64,000 nucleotides of DNA from Moelleriella libera RCEF 2490 (Eukaryota; Ascomycota; Sordariomycetes; Hypocreales; Clavicipitaceae). The stretch is taken from contig AZGY01000015.1 in NCBI GenBank assembly GCA_001636675.1, positions 591,311 to 655,310 of the forward strand. The letters are read 5' to 3'. This document shows positions 53,477 to 64,000 of the stretch, piece by piece. A program made the translations under genes and the position numbers. The notes under the pieces were generated by a model. The model had not been told where the DNA came from. It saw only the letters and a list, made by a program, of their open reading frames with translations, and made no database searches. Each line of letters starts with the position of its first letter. The first letter of the stretch is position 1.

Positions 53477-53906
53477 ATGGCACAGAAAGGTAGGAGCCAT
53501 TTGCGGGCTTTAAGAAATCTCGCGTGAATCCATTGCGCTTTATAAAACTGACAAGTAAGTACTTAGGTGGCGTCTACAAGCCAGCGTATGAGGGAGAATA
53601 TGCTAAAGTAGGAGCCAGTAAGTCAAAAAGTCATTTCTTCTGCTTTATTAGTATCTCTGGCTACTCGGAAAGTGCTAATAGTACGCAGACTGCCCTGCTC
53701 ATGGCAAAGAAGCTACCGAAGATACAGATTGGGCAATTGTAGGCCGTCCCGATGAAAATTCGGAGAAATGCTCTGGAGGGCCCTCGAGTACATTTGACAT
53801 CACAGTTGGCTGGGGTAAGTGGAAGTATCGATTAGTCCACTTAGAGTTCTCTCGGGGTCCCGAGCACTCAGAGAATTGCCCAAGACGTGGGAAAGGGCAT
53901 GCGTAA
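53477..53906 (+). CDS. Small three-exon hypothetical protein
   Basis: Exons 53477-53489, 53567-53617 and 53689-53906 join to a 93-residue protein, starting MAQKGGVYKPAYEGEYAKVG and ending RRGKGHA. The splice sites are good: the first intron has a CTGAC branch and TTAG acceptor; the second has GTAAGTC, TGCTAAT branch and GCAG. The product is hydrophilic with three Cys and no signal peptide. No family recognised. The last part may instead be spliced at a GTAAGT near 53814 into sequence after 53980, giving a different C-terminus. The call rests on splice-site quality and frame, not on homology. Confidence 0.4.
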
Positions 53907-54390
53907 GCCATGCGAATGGGTAAAGTTCTATTTGCAATAGTGTCTCATTCGCTCGCATCACCTATCATTTACTTTGTAGATATTGGCTGGAACGGGTCCC
54001 GTTCTAGACTTTTGATCAATCACCGCCTCGCTGGCACCCTACTCTTTTTGTGTCTGCCGGAATCTGCACTCTGCTAGCGGGCCATGTTCCCACCAAAATT
54101 GCCCATCACTGCCGACGGCGCATCCCAAATTCCTCGGAACGAAGCCCGTTCCGGCCGACCTTGACTGGCCAGTAAGTAGTCAGGGCGCGTTCTAGCGGAA
54201 AGCAAGTAATTAGTTAATACGTAACAGGTGAACTCGTCCGCCCTCCATGAGCAAGTTGGCATTGCCTCCCTGAGAACCATCAATCCAAGGTGCCATGGCA
54301 TGACACAACAAAGTTAAGTTCGCAATTCGTAGGTAAGCCGGAAAGCTCAGCGACTGTTGCTACCAAGAGAACGTCCTGCACGGTCGGGCA
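53907..54390. other. Intergenic
   Basis: No supported gene. A minus-strand frame at 54074-54301 is open for 75 codons without a recognised domain. Confidence 0.45.
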
Positions 54391-54989
54391 CTAACAGATG
54401 CCTCGCTTCATGATGAATATCAAGAGCGCTTGTGCATTGTGCGGCACCAATTTCTTCGCTCCAAGTTTATGCAGCCTAACTTGTCCTCGAATTGCTCGTG
54501 ACGGGTCGTCTGAATGGAGAAGCGAGCATGAGATGCAGTCATTGAAGGTGCATAGCTGGATGGAAGCGAGATGCTGGAGCGGCGCGCTGGAGAGGCGAAA
54601 AGTTTCGTTTGCATTCAGTGCCGGGCAGGGCGAGTGAGGTGCCGGTAGATGGGGAGTCAGGCCAAATAGACGACTCCGTGATGAGGTCAAGACGGAGTCC
54701 AAGGCAACTGCGCGGATCCCGTCCAGATCGTCCATGCACAGGTACTTGGGGTCTTTGTCTGGGTAACGCGCAATAAGGCAGTACTTGTAGGTCTGGCCCG
54801 GCCTTGGGTGGTCCGCCAAATAAAAATCAGATCCAGCACGTGTTGAGGGCCGCTATTTAGGCGTTGGCGCAACCGAGACTTGAGAGTGGCCTCGCCACGG
54901 CTGATGGGGATATGAAACCATGTCTTGGTCCTGGAATAGCCGTTAGTAAATTCTCGAAATAGATTATCTGAAGCAAGGTGCCTAATCAT
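54391..54989 (-). pseudogene. Hypothetical protein, probably frameshifted
   Basis: Two minus-strand frames (54989-54687 and 54819-54391) overlap and read as one sequence if a frame change is allowed near 54820. The first ends in LDLIFIW and the second begins ADHPRPGQTYKYC, continuing through LIARYPDKDPKYLCMDDLDG. Sequence on both sides of the break looks protein-like. Either a short intron or a 1-2 nt indel separates them. No family recognised. Confidence 0.35.
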
Positions 54990-55389
54990 GGTCCACGTAC
55001 ACTGTTAAGAAGCCTATGCAATGGAGTAGCCTGTTGTTTCAGCGCCATGAATGAGGGCGCGGTTGAACTTGTAATTTCAGTTCTCGGGCACGATCGCAGT
55101 CGAGAAATAGACTTTGGTGACTAGGACGTTGACACAGACCAAAATGACACGGAAGATATAGTGTCTCCTGTATTTATGTTTAAGTAACTAATTAGTAAAA
55201 GCTTAAGAAAAATAAAAGTCGTTCAAATAGAATAATAATGAAGTGCTTATAGAAGGCAGTTTATTATATTAAGACTTAAGCTTGCCCCTTTTCTTAGCCC
55301 CTTACTCAGAGGGGCTTTCATACTAGAGACAAGTTACCTAACCTGCTGGGTCCTAAACTCCCACTGATGAGTCGCCGAGGTCTCTCCAA
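54990..55389. other. Intergenic, AT-rich
   Basis: An AT-rich stretch around 55150-55300 includes TAATTAGTAAAAG-type sequence. No gene recognised. Confidence 0.4.
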
Positions 55390-55872
55390 CCTCACACCCC
55401 TTAGTCTCCTTTCCAGGGAGAGGGCCGAGGATAGCAGTGATTCCAGATCCAGAGAATATTAAACCAAAATACGTCCCACACTTACGCATAGACGCAAGGC
55501 CACATATCAATCAAAACCTTGATATCTCCAGCGCCAGACCCTTTCATAGTACGCTTAGTGGTCAACATCGTAGAGCTCATTGCGCCGCCACCGATTCCAT
55601 CGCCCACATGAGCAGAGTAACGGAGACGAGCAAAGAATTCCGACGGCCGAGGAAATTAGCAAGCTAGCCGCACAGAGGCTGCCAAGAGATGGAGTTGCCA
55701 ATCCAGAGGTACTGAGCAGATCCGCCTATCTGGGCAATCATCGTAGGAAGGGCCGTTGTGATGATTGCAACCCCCAGAGCAGAGACAAAGCCCAGCAGAC
55801 AGAAACAGGCAAAAAAACCCAAAAGTACAAGCTTTTAGGCGGTGATAGCGACTTTGGGGATGGATAATAGTG
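55390..55872 (-). pseudogene. Decayed MFS multidrug transporter fragment (DHA14-type)
   Basis: Read across frames on the minus strand, this gives FFACFCLLGFVSALG, VAIITTALPTMIAQIGG and QYLWIGNSIS, then KGSGAGDIKVLIDM and GTYFGLIFSGSGITAILGP. These are helices 1-2 and 4-5 of fungal 14-helix drug:proton antiporters in the right order. In-frame stops and frame changes break it, and only about the N-terminal third remains. Clearly not functional. Confidence 0.75.
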
Positions 55873-58450
55873 GACGGTCTCTGCTCGGTAGTCATCATCC
55901 GATTGCGCATGCTTGCTCGCATGCTGAATCTGGTTTTGAGTCTAGGGTTGTAGTTAGTGAAATCCTATGGATAGATAGCTAATGATGAAGGCGCCCGTGA
56001 AAATGAAACGGTGAGACCCTTAATTCTGCCCAAGAAGGCTTCGTCATAGCCTACCAGCACCTTAGCATTTGAAACTTTAATCCTTGTGGAGCTACTTTTA
56101 CAGGAATTCCTAAAAATGGCGGTGCGGCGCCCATCATCCTCTTGCAGGCCGATTTTCACATTTGTCAATGTCCACGCCGTTAAGAGATCCTATATGCGGC
56201 GGGTATTAATCTGTTATTTAATGTATATATACAGTGATTGCTTTGAGGTTACGCGTTGATTGCCTGCAAATCACACCAATCTTAAAGCGATTACTAGTGA
56301 ATGGGCCCTTATACTTATTAGGGCTGTCATTCAGAGAGAGTCACAAGATCTACCCCCGGTCCCTCCGTTCCCATGGCCTTCGACTCGTGGGCAACATTTA
56401 TCTATAGCAGGTGAGTCCTGGCAGCAAGGGAGAGTTCGCGAAGCGCCCGTTAAGACGTAACTCCAGATGGCTAGTCTAGGTTACGTAGCGCATTACTAAG
56501 TACGACTTTTGCATGCCACCCAGTATTCTGAGTCCTGCGCTATAGTCCAAGGCAATTCTTCGTGAGCGCTGTCGTCACGATTACCCTTGGACAGAGTCCC
56601 ATGTTTTTTATCTTTGAATTTGTCTAGGCAGCCTTGCCACACTGAATAACTCAGAGATCGATCATAATGCGCTTTCGCAAAGCAGGCGAGGCTGCATACA
56701 TTGGTATCCTAACACGAAAGGCTTTTTAAAATGGACCATACATGTGCTTAAACACAATAAATTGTGGGCTAGGATAGATTCTCATGGGGGCCATGTTTGA
56801 TCATCACCCTGGCCCGTTTACATTTAGTGATTGCTTGCTACGTAGTGCGTGATACTAGATTACGGTCATTGGTGGCCTCATAAATATCCTATATTTTCCT
56901 CATAGGAAAAAAAACCTAGGTTTGACCGCCCAAAAAGCCGCATGGTTACACTTGCTCTTCTTAAACAACCATCCAGGGGCGGGGCGGCCAAGTTTACCGG
57001 GTATTCTACATTCTGTACATGTATAATCCCCGCAGGGCGTGCCGCCCTTGGTGCTTCCCTCCCCAGGATATCCACTGGGACGTATCCAGCCAATGCGGCG
57101 GGAGCGGGAATACAAGATGGGGGTAGTAGTGGCTTCTAACCTCGCATCCCAGTGCTACATTGCCACGTTATAAAACACAATATCGCTTAAATTTACATCA
57201 CTTCTCTCTCTTAGTATAGTCTAATTTAGAGAGCAGCCATAAGGGATCTTGTAAATTCTAATCCGCAGTCATAATAAGCGGTCTTGAAAGTAAGGAATAG
57301 AGAGACCTAATATAATTCTTACGCCTTTCATAGGTTAAAAGTGTATTCAGAGGTTTTCGCGTATGTAGCTGAAAGCTAGGTGGAACCTATGCATAGTTCC
57401 ATTGCGACCTTCCATATTAGGATTAGGCTGCACTGCTCGATACCGTGACCAGGGTCGAAAAAGGCGAACTATGAACTAGCCCGGATTGTGGAGCGGATTT
57501 ATTGACTAATGGTTTGAATCTCATGAACAGTACGGAGCAGAGATCCTCCAAACCCTGATAGTGCTAGAGGTCTTCCTTCACAAAGTTCTATGACCTTATC
57601 TACCAATGGCTTTAGCAGCCACACGAACAATGCAGCGGGACCATTAATTCACAATAGACGTATCATTATCTATACGAATTATAAGCCTGAGTATGAACCT
57701 CGCTTAGCACAATTACATGCATTGCTCCTAGGTAGAACTTAACGGAGCGAGCGTAGGGATTAAACCTGTGGCAGAGATTCTTGCAAGCTTAATTCGACCT
57801 TCGTTATCTGTCTTAGCTATCTTGGTGTCACTAAAGCACTACTTCCAAGTTGCATGCGTGGATGAAACCCACAAATCATATCATAGGACATTGATCGCTA
57901 GATAATCACAAAAATGAGGTATACCTTCGCTCCGTCGTCATCAGCCGCCGGCTACCACAACTTCTACGTCGCTACTACTTGCCTGTGGTTAGGTCTGTAT
58001 CTAGTATTATTTTATTGCTAAGAGTCTAAGCTTTCCTTTCTAGGACCTAAGCTAGCTAGTAACGCATATGAGTTAAAAAGGAGCATGTTTTAAGCGGCCG
58101 AGATAACGCGAGACGGGATAAATAGCCGTTGAGTGATTAATATTTATTATAATGCATAACGTATAAGTGTTTATTATCACGGCTACAAACACATGTCTAA
58201 GTCTCGGAGAGATTTCCTAACATGCTCTAGCAGGAGTGCTTCCTTAAACTAGACCTAAGAGGCCATGAGGATAAGGAAGTGAATTGGAGATATATGACAA
58301 GCCGAGCGCCCTGCAACCAAATTGTGTATTTTTCGCGGATCAAAGATACGTCCTAGAATTGCAGGAATGCAGCTTTCCCCTATCTACAGGCACATTTAGC
58401 CGGTGGTTGTGTGATCGGACAATGTGTCCTGGATTTACGAGTAGACTGTT
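55873..58450. other. Gene-free, AT-rich interval of about 2.6 kb
   Basis: Composition is uneven, with many TA-rich stretches and short ORFs only. A compact GC-rich patch lies at 56930-57140 on both strands; it may be a gene remnant, but I do not recognise it. No intact transposon ORF, terminal repeat or target duplication was identified. Confidence 0.45.
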
Positions 58451-59063
58451 ATGGCAGTAATAATAGTAATTTCAGCCGCTCTCAGACTTTGGCTTGTGTT
58501 ACACAATGACGGCACCGGTAGTCACAGCATTGCATTAAATGGTGTGCTACTCGTTGACGTATCACAAGATACCGGGGGTAAACACAACGACAAGACTAGC
58601 ATTCTTGCGTGGTGGGGGCTTCACCTTCATGATGGTAGGGAGAGGAATGGTTATTATAATTCGTCTGTCACGACCGACATAACGCCTCAGCTAACACTAT
58701 CTTCAAATGCCACGTCAGAGCATTCCAGTAGGAAGAGGGGCGAAAGGTCTGTTTTACGGCGGATGCGACACATATAACACAATGCGCAGCCAAAGGTTAA
58801 TGCCAAAGAGAGTGGCAAGAAAAGAAGAGCACAGGTTTATTGAACTGAACAGAAAGCGCAACATCCATTCCGTGATTTATGTGCACTATGGACAGTTAAT
58901 CAAAAGACTGCGACTTATTGTGCCTCAATCTTGGACCGCGCAGTATCTCGATGGCAGAAATTCGTACGAAGGATATTATGCTAGCACAGCGCCATTCGGT
59001 CGGGGAATAAGCTCTCGTTATCTTGTACCTAGGGCCGGCAAAGATGACCAGCAGAATAACTGA
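58451..59063 (+). other. Two overlapping open frames, possible remnant gene
   Basis: Frames 58451-58777 and 58707-59063 overlap by 71 nt in different registers and could be exons of one gene or a frameshifted relic. The first starts with a hydrophobic stretch (MAVIIVISAALRLWLVL); the second is basic. No family recognised. Confidence 0.25.
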
Positions 59064-59882
59064 AAGAATTATCATACACAGGAGATTAAACGATACATTG
59101 AACGAAGGCGGCCGCTAGCGCTGCCAATACTCAAATCTTACCCTTGCTCCCGCGTGGGGCTTTAATCACTAGTTTGTCGCTACTTATTATGGGATTCGGT
59201 CCGGAATGCTAGAACCTCCACACCACAAAGACAGTCACATCACCAGAGCTGAACACATTATTATTGACTTCGTGGCCTCTTCATTCAGAGCATCCGAACT
59301 ACTAGCATTGCTCCTATGCTGCCGGGATTCGAGACTGACCACTATTTTATGGTATCTATTCTCTCGAGCCGAGCCGTCCCTGACTCCCGAGCAAAGCGTA
59401 CGTACTAGACTTGCAAAGGCGGGTGGTACAGAGTATTACCTAGTGGGGACAGAGCTCTCCTGAGACCGCCCACACCCCCAGCCCACTTAGTCTCACATCT
59501 ACTACGTAACTAGCGGGCAGGTATTAGTCTTGTACCTAGAAATGCACCACAACGAGGCGGCCCGAACCCCGAGTCACGGCCAATGTCCGATGACTAGTTG
59601 CATTGCCAAGCGTACCTAGCAGGCCGTGGCTATCTAACTCTAGCGAGATAACAATGGTTCCCGAACACGTGGCAGTTTCTTGGCTAGGAGCATGGCCATA
59701 CGGTATGAGTACCCTGTTTACAAAATGGGTTATTTCCGGGCTTTCCCCTTTTATTCCTTCTATCTCTATCCCCCCCTCTTTCAAGGAGTTCCCCCTTGAC
59801 CAACTTGTGTTCTTTCCTGCTCCGCCTCTATTGGCTTTGAGACTTGGCTCTATTTCTCATCGGTGTCTCTCTTGCGACAATA

Positions 59883-60335
59883 ATGACCCGAGTTCACACA
59901 TTCTACCATGTTTGGTTTAAGTGGATTGACCCCATTCCTCTTCTGCCTACCGTTTTTACCGCCGCATTTAGGCCCCATGAATGGGTAGACTCCTTTGTCC
60001 CCAAAGAGATTACCACTTATAACCCGGATCAAGGTTTCCTACTCCACCACCTAGCTGCCCTATTCTTATTCGTGGCCATCGTCCACGCTGGTGTCCTCCG
60101 CGCCACCAATGAAGTTGCCGTCTGGAGAGTTACCAACGCCGGTATCCTGCTAGTCGACATCACTATGCTTATTAGCTTCTACCTCAGCCTAAAGCAGCAG
60201 CATCGCCTCTCTTTTGGGGCCATCCGGGGTGTTGACTGGGGAAATTTTGGCTTCACGTTGCTCAATGCAGCCGTCCGCATTACATTTTTGGCCGGAGCCG
60301 GGGTATCAAAGGAAACTAAGCGCAAAAAGATTTAA
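59883..60335 (+). CDS. DUF7704-family membrane protein
   Basis: A single-exon protein of 150 residues from the ATG at 59883. Four hydrophobic helices are seen, with family-typical stretches WIDPIPLLPTVFTAAFRP, FVAIVHAGVLRATNEVAVWRV, GILLVDITMLIS and VDWGNFGFTLLNAAVRITFL. Fungal DUF7704 proteins are small integral membrane proteins of unknown function. It is intact, unlike its neighbours, with good codon variety. The frame is open further upstream (to 59844), but the ATG at 59883 fits the family length. The surrounding DNA is AT-rich and decayed. Confidence 0.78.
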   Translation: MTRVHTFYHVWFKWIDPIPLLPTVFTAAFRPHEWVDSFVPKEITTYNPDQGFLLHHLAALFLFVAIVHAGVLRATNEVAVWRVTNAGILLVDITMLISFYLSLKQQHRLSFGAIRGVDWGNFGFTLLNAAVRITFLAGAGVSKETKRKKI

Positions 60336-61079
60336 AGATATCTCAGTCATTTGGATTATTTGGATGGGCATTTCGAAGACCACATTACATTCACTTTGGA
60401 ATCCGGCCGATATTTATTTCCCGCTGTGTTTAAAAAGGGGTACAAATTGGGAATAGAGTTATAATACTCAAAATTGAAAGGGGTTAAGCGCTTCTAGATA
60501 TTAAGGTACTAACGCTAGTGTACCTGTATGGCCTCGGTTGCATGGAGAGCCTAGAAGAGGAGACTACTACGCAAGCACTTTCTATAATGCCATGAGGGCC
60601 CGCACTACTTTGGCAGCTTAACGAATTAGCCGCTCCTTAACCCTAAATAGTCTTTGCTAGCCTTGAGAAATATTCTCTGGCTATCCCATGCTTCTTTATA
60701 TTATGTTATTTAAGAAACGCAGCCCTCCCTCGCTAAAGCTCTCTTTTACTATCTGTCTTAATCTTAGCTTCTAGGGTGACTATGTGTAGCCAACGAATGA
60801 TCGTTTAGCCCATTGACTACACGCGATCTTTCGTTGGGCCCTACCTCGCGATGGAAAATAGTATCTCACCTCTCCCAGACTTTGGAGCAACGAGACATCT
60901 TTCCCCGCCTTGTCTATAAGTACTTTAATACATAAGTGATAAATTATTACACTAAGCTTAATTAGTATAGCATTATTTGCAGTAGACAGTGGCAAGATAT
61001 GCCTTCACACTAGTGCCCTTAATGCCTCACGGGCGTACTTAAGAAGAGGTCTTCCCCGCTCTCCAATGCTTCCTGATGT
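60336..61079. other. Intergenic, AT-rich
   Basis: No supported ORF. The sequence resembles the AT-rich relic DNA of the interval at 55.9-58.4 kb. Confidence 0.45.
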
Positions 61080-61995
61080 GCGAATTCAGATGCCAAACCA
61101 ATGAGAGCCAGCATAACCACACGGCGAAGTTGGTTTCAGCGTTCATAAGCTCGAATTCGTCGAGTGGCCTCGCGGCCGTCTACAATAGTTATGGAGATGT
61201 CCATGAGGATAGCGGCGGACTAAGATAGATTTTCGCTATAGACATCTAAAGCGTCTTTACTATTTGACGCAGCCTTGTGAGGACGGTTGAGTTTTTGGCC
61301 TTAGCCAAAGAGCCTTGAGAACTAATCCCCATGAGATATATCCGCAGTCTAGTGAGTTCTCGCACCTGCTTCACATACTCGCGATCATTGTTAATTAGTT
61401 CAATTAGCCGTGATGACTGGTCAAGTGGGAGCTGGACAGCAAACCTTGTCCCACTTCAACGTGGCTGTCAATGGATATCTGGCCACGTAAGTGAAACCAT
61501 GCTCTTGACCAGACTCAGACTAAGACCAGTACTAGACATAATTTCGCTCTCTTGTGAGAACGGCCAAAAGGGTCTACGTCGCAGGACATTTTGAATAAAA
61601 CCCTGACCGGTTTCTTGAGTCAAGACCTGAATCAAGCGCTCTGAACCCGAGAGCCTTGGACATGGCACCTACGTCACAGACGCACGCATGGTCCCATGAG
61701 CAGTAAATTTCACGGCATTCCCAGACAAATTTAGGATAGTTCGGTGCAAAGCTCCGGCTTGCGCGTCAAAAAGCCAGTTACACGCTTGGGCAACGTAGAG
61801 GAGTACCGACACGTTTCCAGTAGCCGCTCTGCCATCAAGGCGTTGCGCCCAGCTACTCCAGGAAGAGCGCAGATTACGCATGGTGATGTGCTCTACTAAC
61901 CGCGTGCCCAGGAGTTTCTTGCTTAAGCAGTTTCCTGATGGACTAAGATTGGAAATGAAAGCCGGCGAAGACGCTCTCGACGACTTCTTCCGCAA
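61080..61995 (-). pseudogene. Decayed sensor histidine kinase (HATPase region)
   Basis: Minus-strand frames carry GALHRTILNLSGNAVKFT (N box), then GQGF (G1-like), FWPFSQES (F box) and STGLSLSLVKSMV (G2-like), followed after another frame change by FAVQLPLDQSSRLIELI. This is the order in the catalytic domain of fungal hybrid histidine kinases. GTGLGL has become STGLSL and DTG has become ETG. Stops and frame changes occur between blocks. The H box and receiver domain were not found. The downstream part to 61080 contains an ELMNAETNF stretch of unclear origin. Confidence 0.7.
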
Positions 61996-62862
61996 AGGAA
62001 TAGAGCGTTCCCTTGCTAAATTAGCGGGGTTTCACGACCTAAAAAGTACAGTTGCAGAACATGGACCCAGGCTGGCTCAAGTGCCACGATTTACTAGTAC
62101 CACGATTTACTTTGCGCTACGAACGCTGAAACTAAACGAGGGTGCGATTTTTTGTGCAGTACGGGTTTAGGTTCTTGCATCAACAAGTCCTGAGAGCGGC
62201 TCTAGACGCACTAGATCCGGATGGTGTTACAGATTGAAAAATTGCATCAACAAGTCGGATGGTGTTACAGATTGAAAAATTGAAATTCAGACGATGTCGC
62301 CGCACTCAAGGCTTATGATGCGAAGACTATCGGCATGTTTGAGAGGGCGTTGCTCCTGGGCCTCGTAGATCTATTCCGATGTTTGCGGTTGTCGTCGAGG
62401 AATGGCAGCTATCTCGTATTTTGCGGAGCCATCGCCCCAGACTACTTGCTACTAGGTTTCCGCCTCGGTGTCTCGTTCGAGCGTTGGTCACATGAACCAA
62501 GCGGTCCTCTTCCATCAACGACCTACAACAGAAGAGGAATGAAACAGTTGACCGAGGAGCAAAAACGATATTTCAGGCGCCGACCTAGTCACTCGTGGTA
62601 ACGAGAATTATGCCGCTCATTGCGTCAGCAGTATGAATGAAGTTCGTTTCATTATCAGCGCTCACAATGAGAAGATAATCTTCGCCCTCCCTTCCACACT
62701 CCTGTGTAGGTTCAGCGACCGTTGACAATTAGCCGCCAGCATCAGCCCAGGTAAGCTGATCTTGTGTTCCCTTGTCGGCGATGCGTTGGAAAACTTCTAT
62801 CTCATCGTTCAAGTTGAGACTGAGCTAACCGTGATCGCCGTATTCAGTAGAGGAGGCATAAA
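61996..62862. other. Relic interval with a 38-bp tandem repeat
   Basis: Short ORFs at 61880-62170 and 62335-62601 (plus) have no recognised domain, and the first partly overlaps the kinase relic in antisense. A tandem duplication lies at 62218-62282. Confidence 0.4.
62218..62282. repeat. 38-bp tandem repeat, 1.7 copies
   Basis: The unit starts CGGATGGTGTTACAGATTG at 62218 and again at 62256. Part of it (TTGCATCAACAAGTC) also occurs separately at 62175. The copies are identical, so the duplication is recent relative to the decay around it. Confidence 0.8.
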
Positions 62863-63230
62863 TCAATATTTAGTGGTAATCCGAGCCGCGTGCAAACAGG
62901 CAGCCTGGTTTACAGTCAGAATAACTGTAGGGCGCAAGCAGATACACCGCTTGTCCCGCTCATTACGGCGAATGACTGACGGGTCTTGCGACCGCTTAGG
63001 GAAAAAGGCGATGCTAAGCTGTCCGTGATCTACCCATCCCCAAACCAGATATTTGCCGTCCGTGGTAAAGGCAGCATAATTATGAGCACCGCCTTCAAGC
63101 ATCGGAACTTTCTTTTTGGCACAAATAAAGAATTTTATCTCGCTGCACAAACGCTGGATAACTTCCGGCACTTGCGGCGTCGTCAGCTTCGCCGAAACTG
63201 TTAGCACCCCAGATATAAACATTGTTATTC
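62863..63230 (-). pseudogene. Decayed RCC1-repeat protein fragment
   Basis: On the minus strand, one frame gives NNVYIWGANSFGEADD and a second gives GGAHNYAAFTTDGKYLVWGW, DHGQLSIAF and RNERDKRCICLRPT. These are RCC1/Srm1-like beta-propeller repeats in order. The two parts are out of frame and the repeat that should follow the CLRPT block is disrupted by a stop. The full-length parental gene is not in the window. Confidence 0.65.
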
Positions 63231-64000
63231 TGGTCGATGGTAATAGAGCTATGTCCTCAGGATGCTCTTAATCTCACTTTCCAGCCCCAAACTCGGACTT
63301 GTTGGAGGACAAGTGGGTTGAATATCGCCCAGCCAGACGATGGCGAAATCGGCAGTGCTCATTCCAGCTCCAAGCGAAGACCTTGCCGGTTTAACGTTTT
63401 GCAGGCTCTCAATGCGACAAGGTGTTGCTTGTTCTATAATAAAGTCATCGCAGTCGTCAAACCTGTGACTTTCTTACCTGAAGAGTTCTATGGCCACGTT
63501 TGTGTCGATTATACGTTTTATCCTCCCGAAGTGGGCTGAGAACACTCGAAAAGACGCTCATGGGGGAATAGTTCCCCCATTAGTTATTGCAAAGCTGTAG
63601 CTATCAACGGCTACAACCTGAGTAGATCGAGTTCTCGAAGGGAAACATTCAAGCGGTAATTCTTTGGAGCTGATCTCTGTGGGTTTAAGGTCCCCATCAT
63701 CCTCATCATCGTCACCTAAGCAATCGTCGATGTTGCGCAATCCGTCTTCTCACTACGTATGTCTGTCTAATTCGCACTCATCATTGACTTACCGGGAGAT
63801 GCGTGTGTCTCCTGCTGATGCGATTGTCTATGCCACTATAAGCAAGATAGACGGTGAAAAAATTTAATGCGGTGCCCATGTTAAGAAGAGGGTTTAGTGT
63901 AGGACGTAAAAGTAGTTGTAAAGCGCAGCCTTGGGCGAGTTTCCGGTGAATGTGCTGTGTCACACTCGAGAATTCCGGGGAATTCTAGCCAGATATTCTG
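63231..64000. other. Right edge, no gene called
   Basis: A plus-strand frame at 63222-63539 is open for 105 codons but is antisense to the RCC1 relic at its start and has no domain. Nothing else could be supported up to the window end; no telomeric repeat is seen. Confidence 0.4.

Noticed and set aside
55873..58450. Intact transposon
   Set aside because: The region looks like repeat-derived DNA, but no transposase or reverse transcriptase motif, terminal repeat or target duplication could be identified.
1..64000. tRNA or rRNA genes
   Set aside because: I looked for B-box-like GGTTCRANTCC segments with cloverleaf potential and found none that fit; a covariance-model search would be decisive.

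Overview
The window looks like a chromosome segment from a filamentous ascomycete (Pezizomycotina, probably Sordariomycetes/Hypocreales). Genes carry short introns with GT..AG or GC..AG ends. The protein families are typically fungal: WSC sensor, Zn2Cys6 and C2H2/Fungal_trans regulators, CSC1/PHM7 channel, PTH11-type rhodopsin-domain receptor, and a DUF7704 membrane protein. No ribosomal RNA, tRNA, CRISPR or bacterial operon structure was seen. The species cannot be named from the sequence alone.

Left part (1-16 kb) is gene dense. A NECAP-like endocytic protein and a hypothetical gene are followed by a PflX-type radical SAM enzyme with a probable mitochondrial presequence and a GC-AG intron. 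Next come an HpcH/HpaI aldolase divergent from a Dal5-type MFS permease, a C2H2/Fungal_trans regulator, a RidA-like protein divergent from a 2OG-Fe(II) oxygenase, and a HAD phosphatase. The two divergent promoters each contain the same 10-mer, GGAGGAGCTC, once in each orientation, and a related palindrome lies upstream of the regulator. I read this as a small co-regulated catabolic or specialised-metabolism cluster: uptake, oxidation, enamine/imine clearance, and aldol cleavage to pyruvate or a related oxoacid. Its substrate is unknown.

Middle part (16-47 kb) has widely spaced, larger genes, mostly of the membrane or cell surface: a CSC1/TMEM63 channel, a single-pass kelch protein, a membrane-anchored PI-PLC-like phosphodiesterase, and a WSC sensor with a possible Ser-rich cassette exon. 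Two tandem Zn2Cys6 regulators and a seven-helix rhodopsin-domain protein with two GC-AG introns follow. A gene-poor stretch of about 7 kb (30-36.9 kb) precedes the WSC gene and ends in a pyrimidine-rich leader.

Right part (47-64 kb) is accessory, probably subtelomeric or repeat-island DNA. It is AT-rich in patches, has low gene density, minisatellites and duplicated promoters, and contains decayed copies of an APH-like kinase, an MFS drug transporter, a hybrid-type histidine kinase and an RCC1-repeat protein. A few intact ORFs sit among them: an atypical protein kinase, a 208-residue orphan, a small three-exon gene and a DUF7704 protein. The pattern fits duplication followed by RIP-like mutation and deletion.
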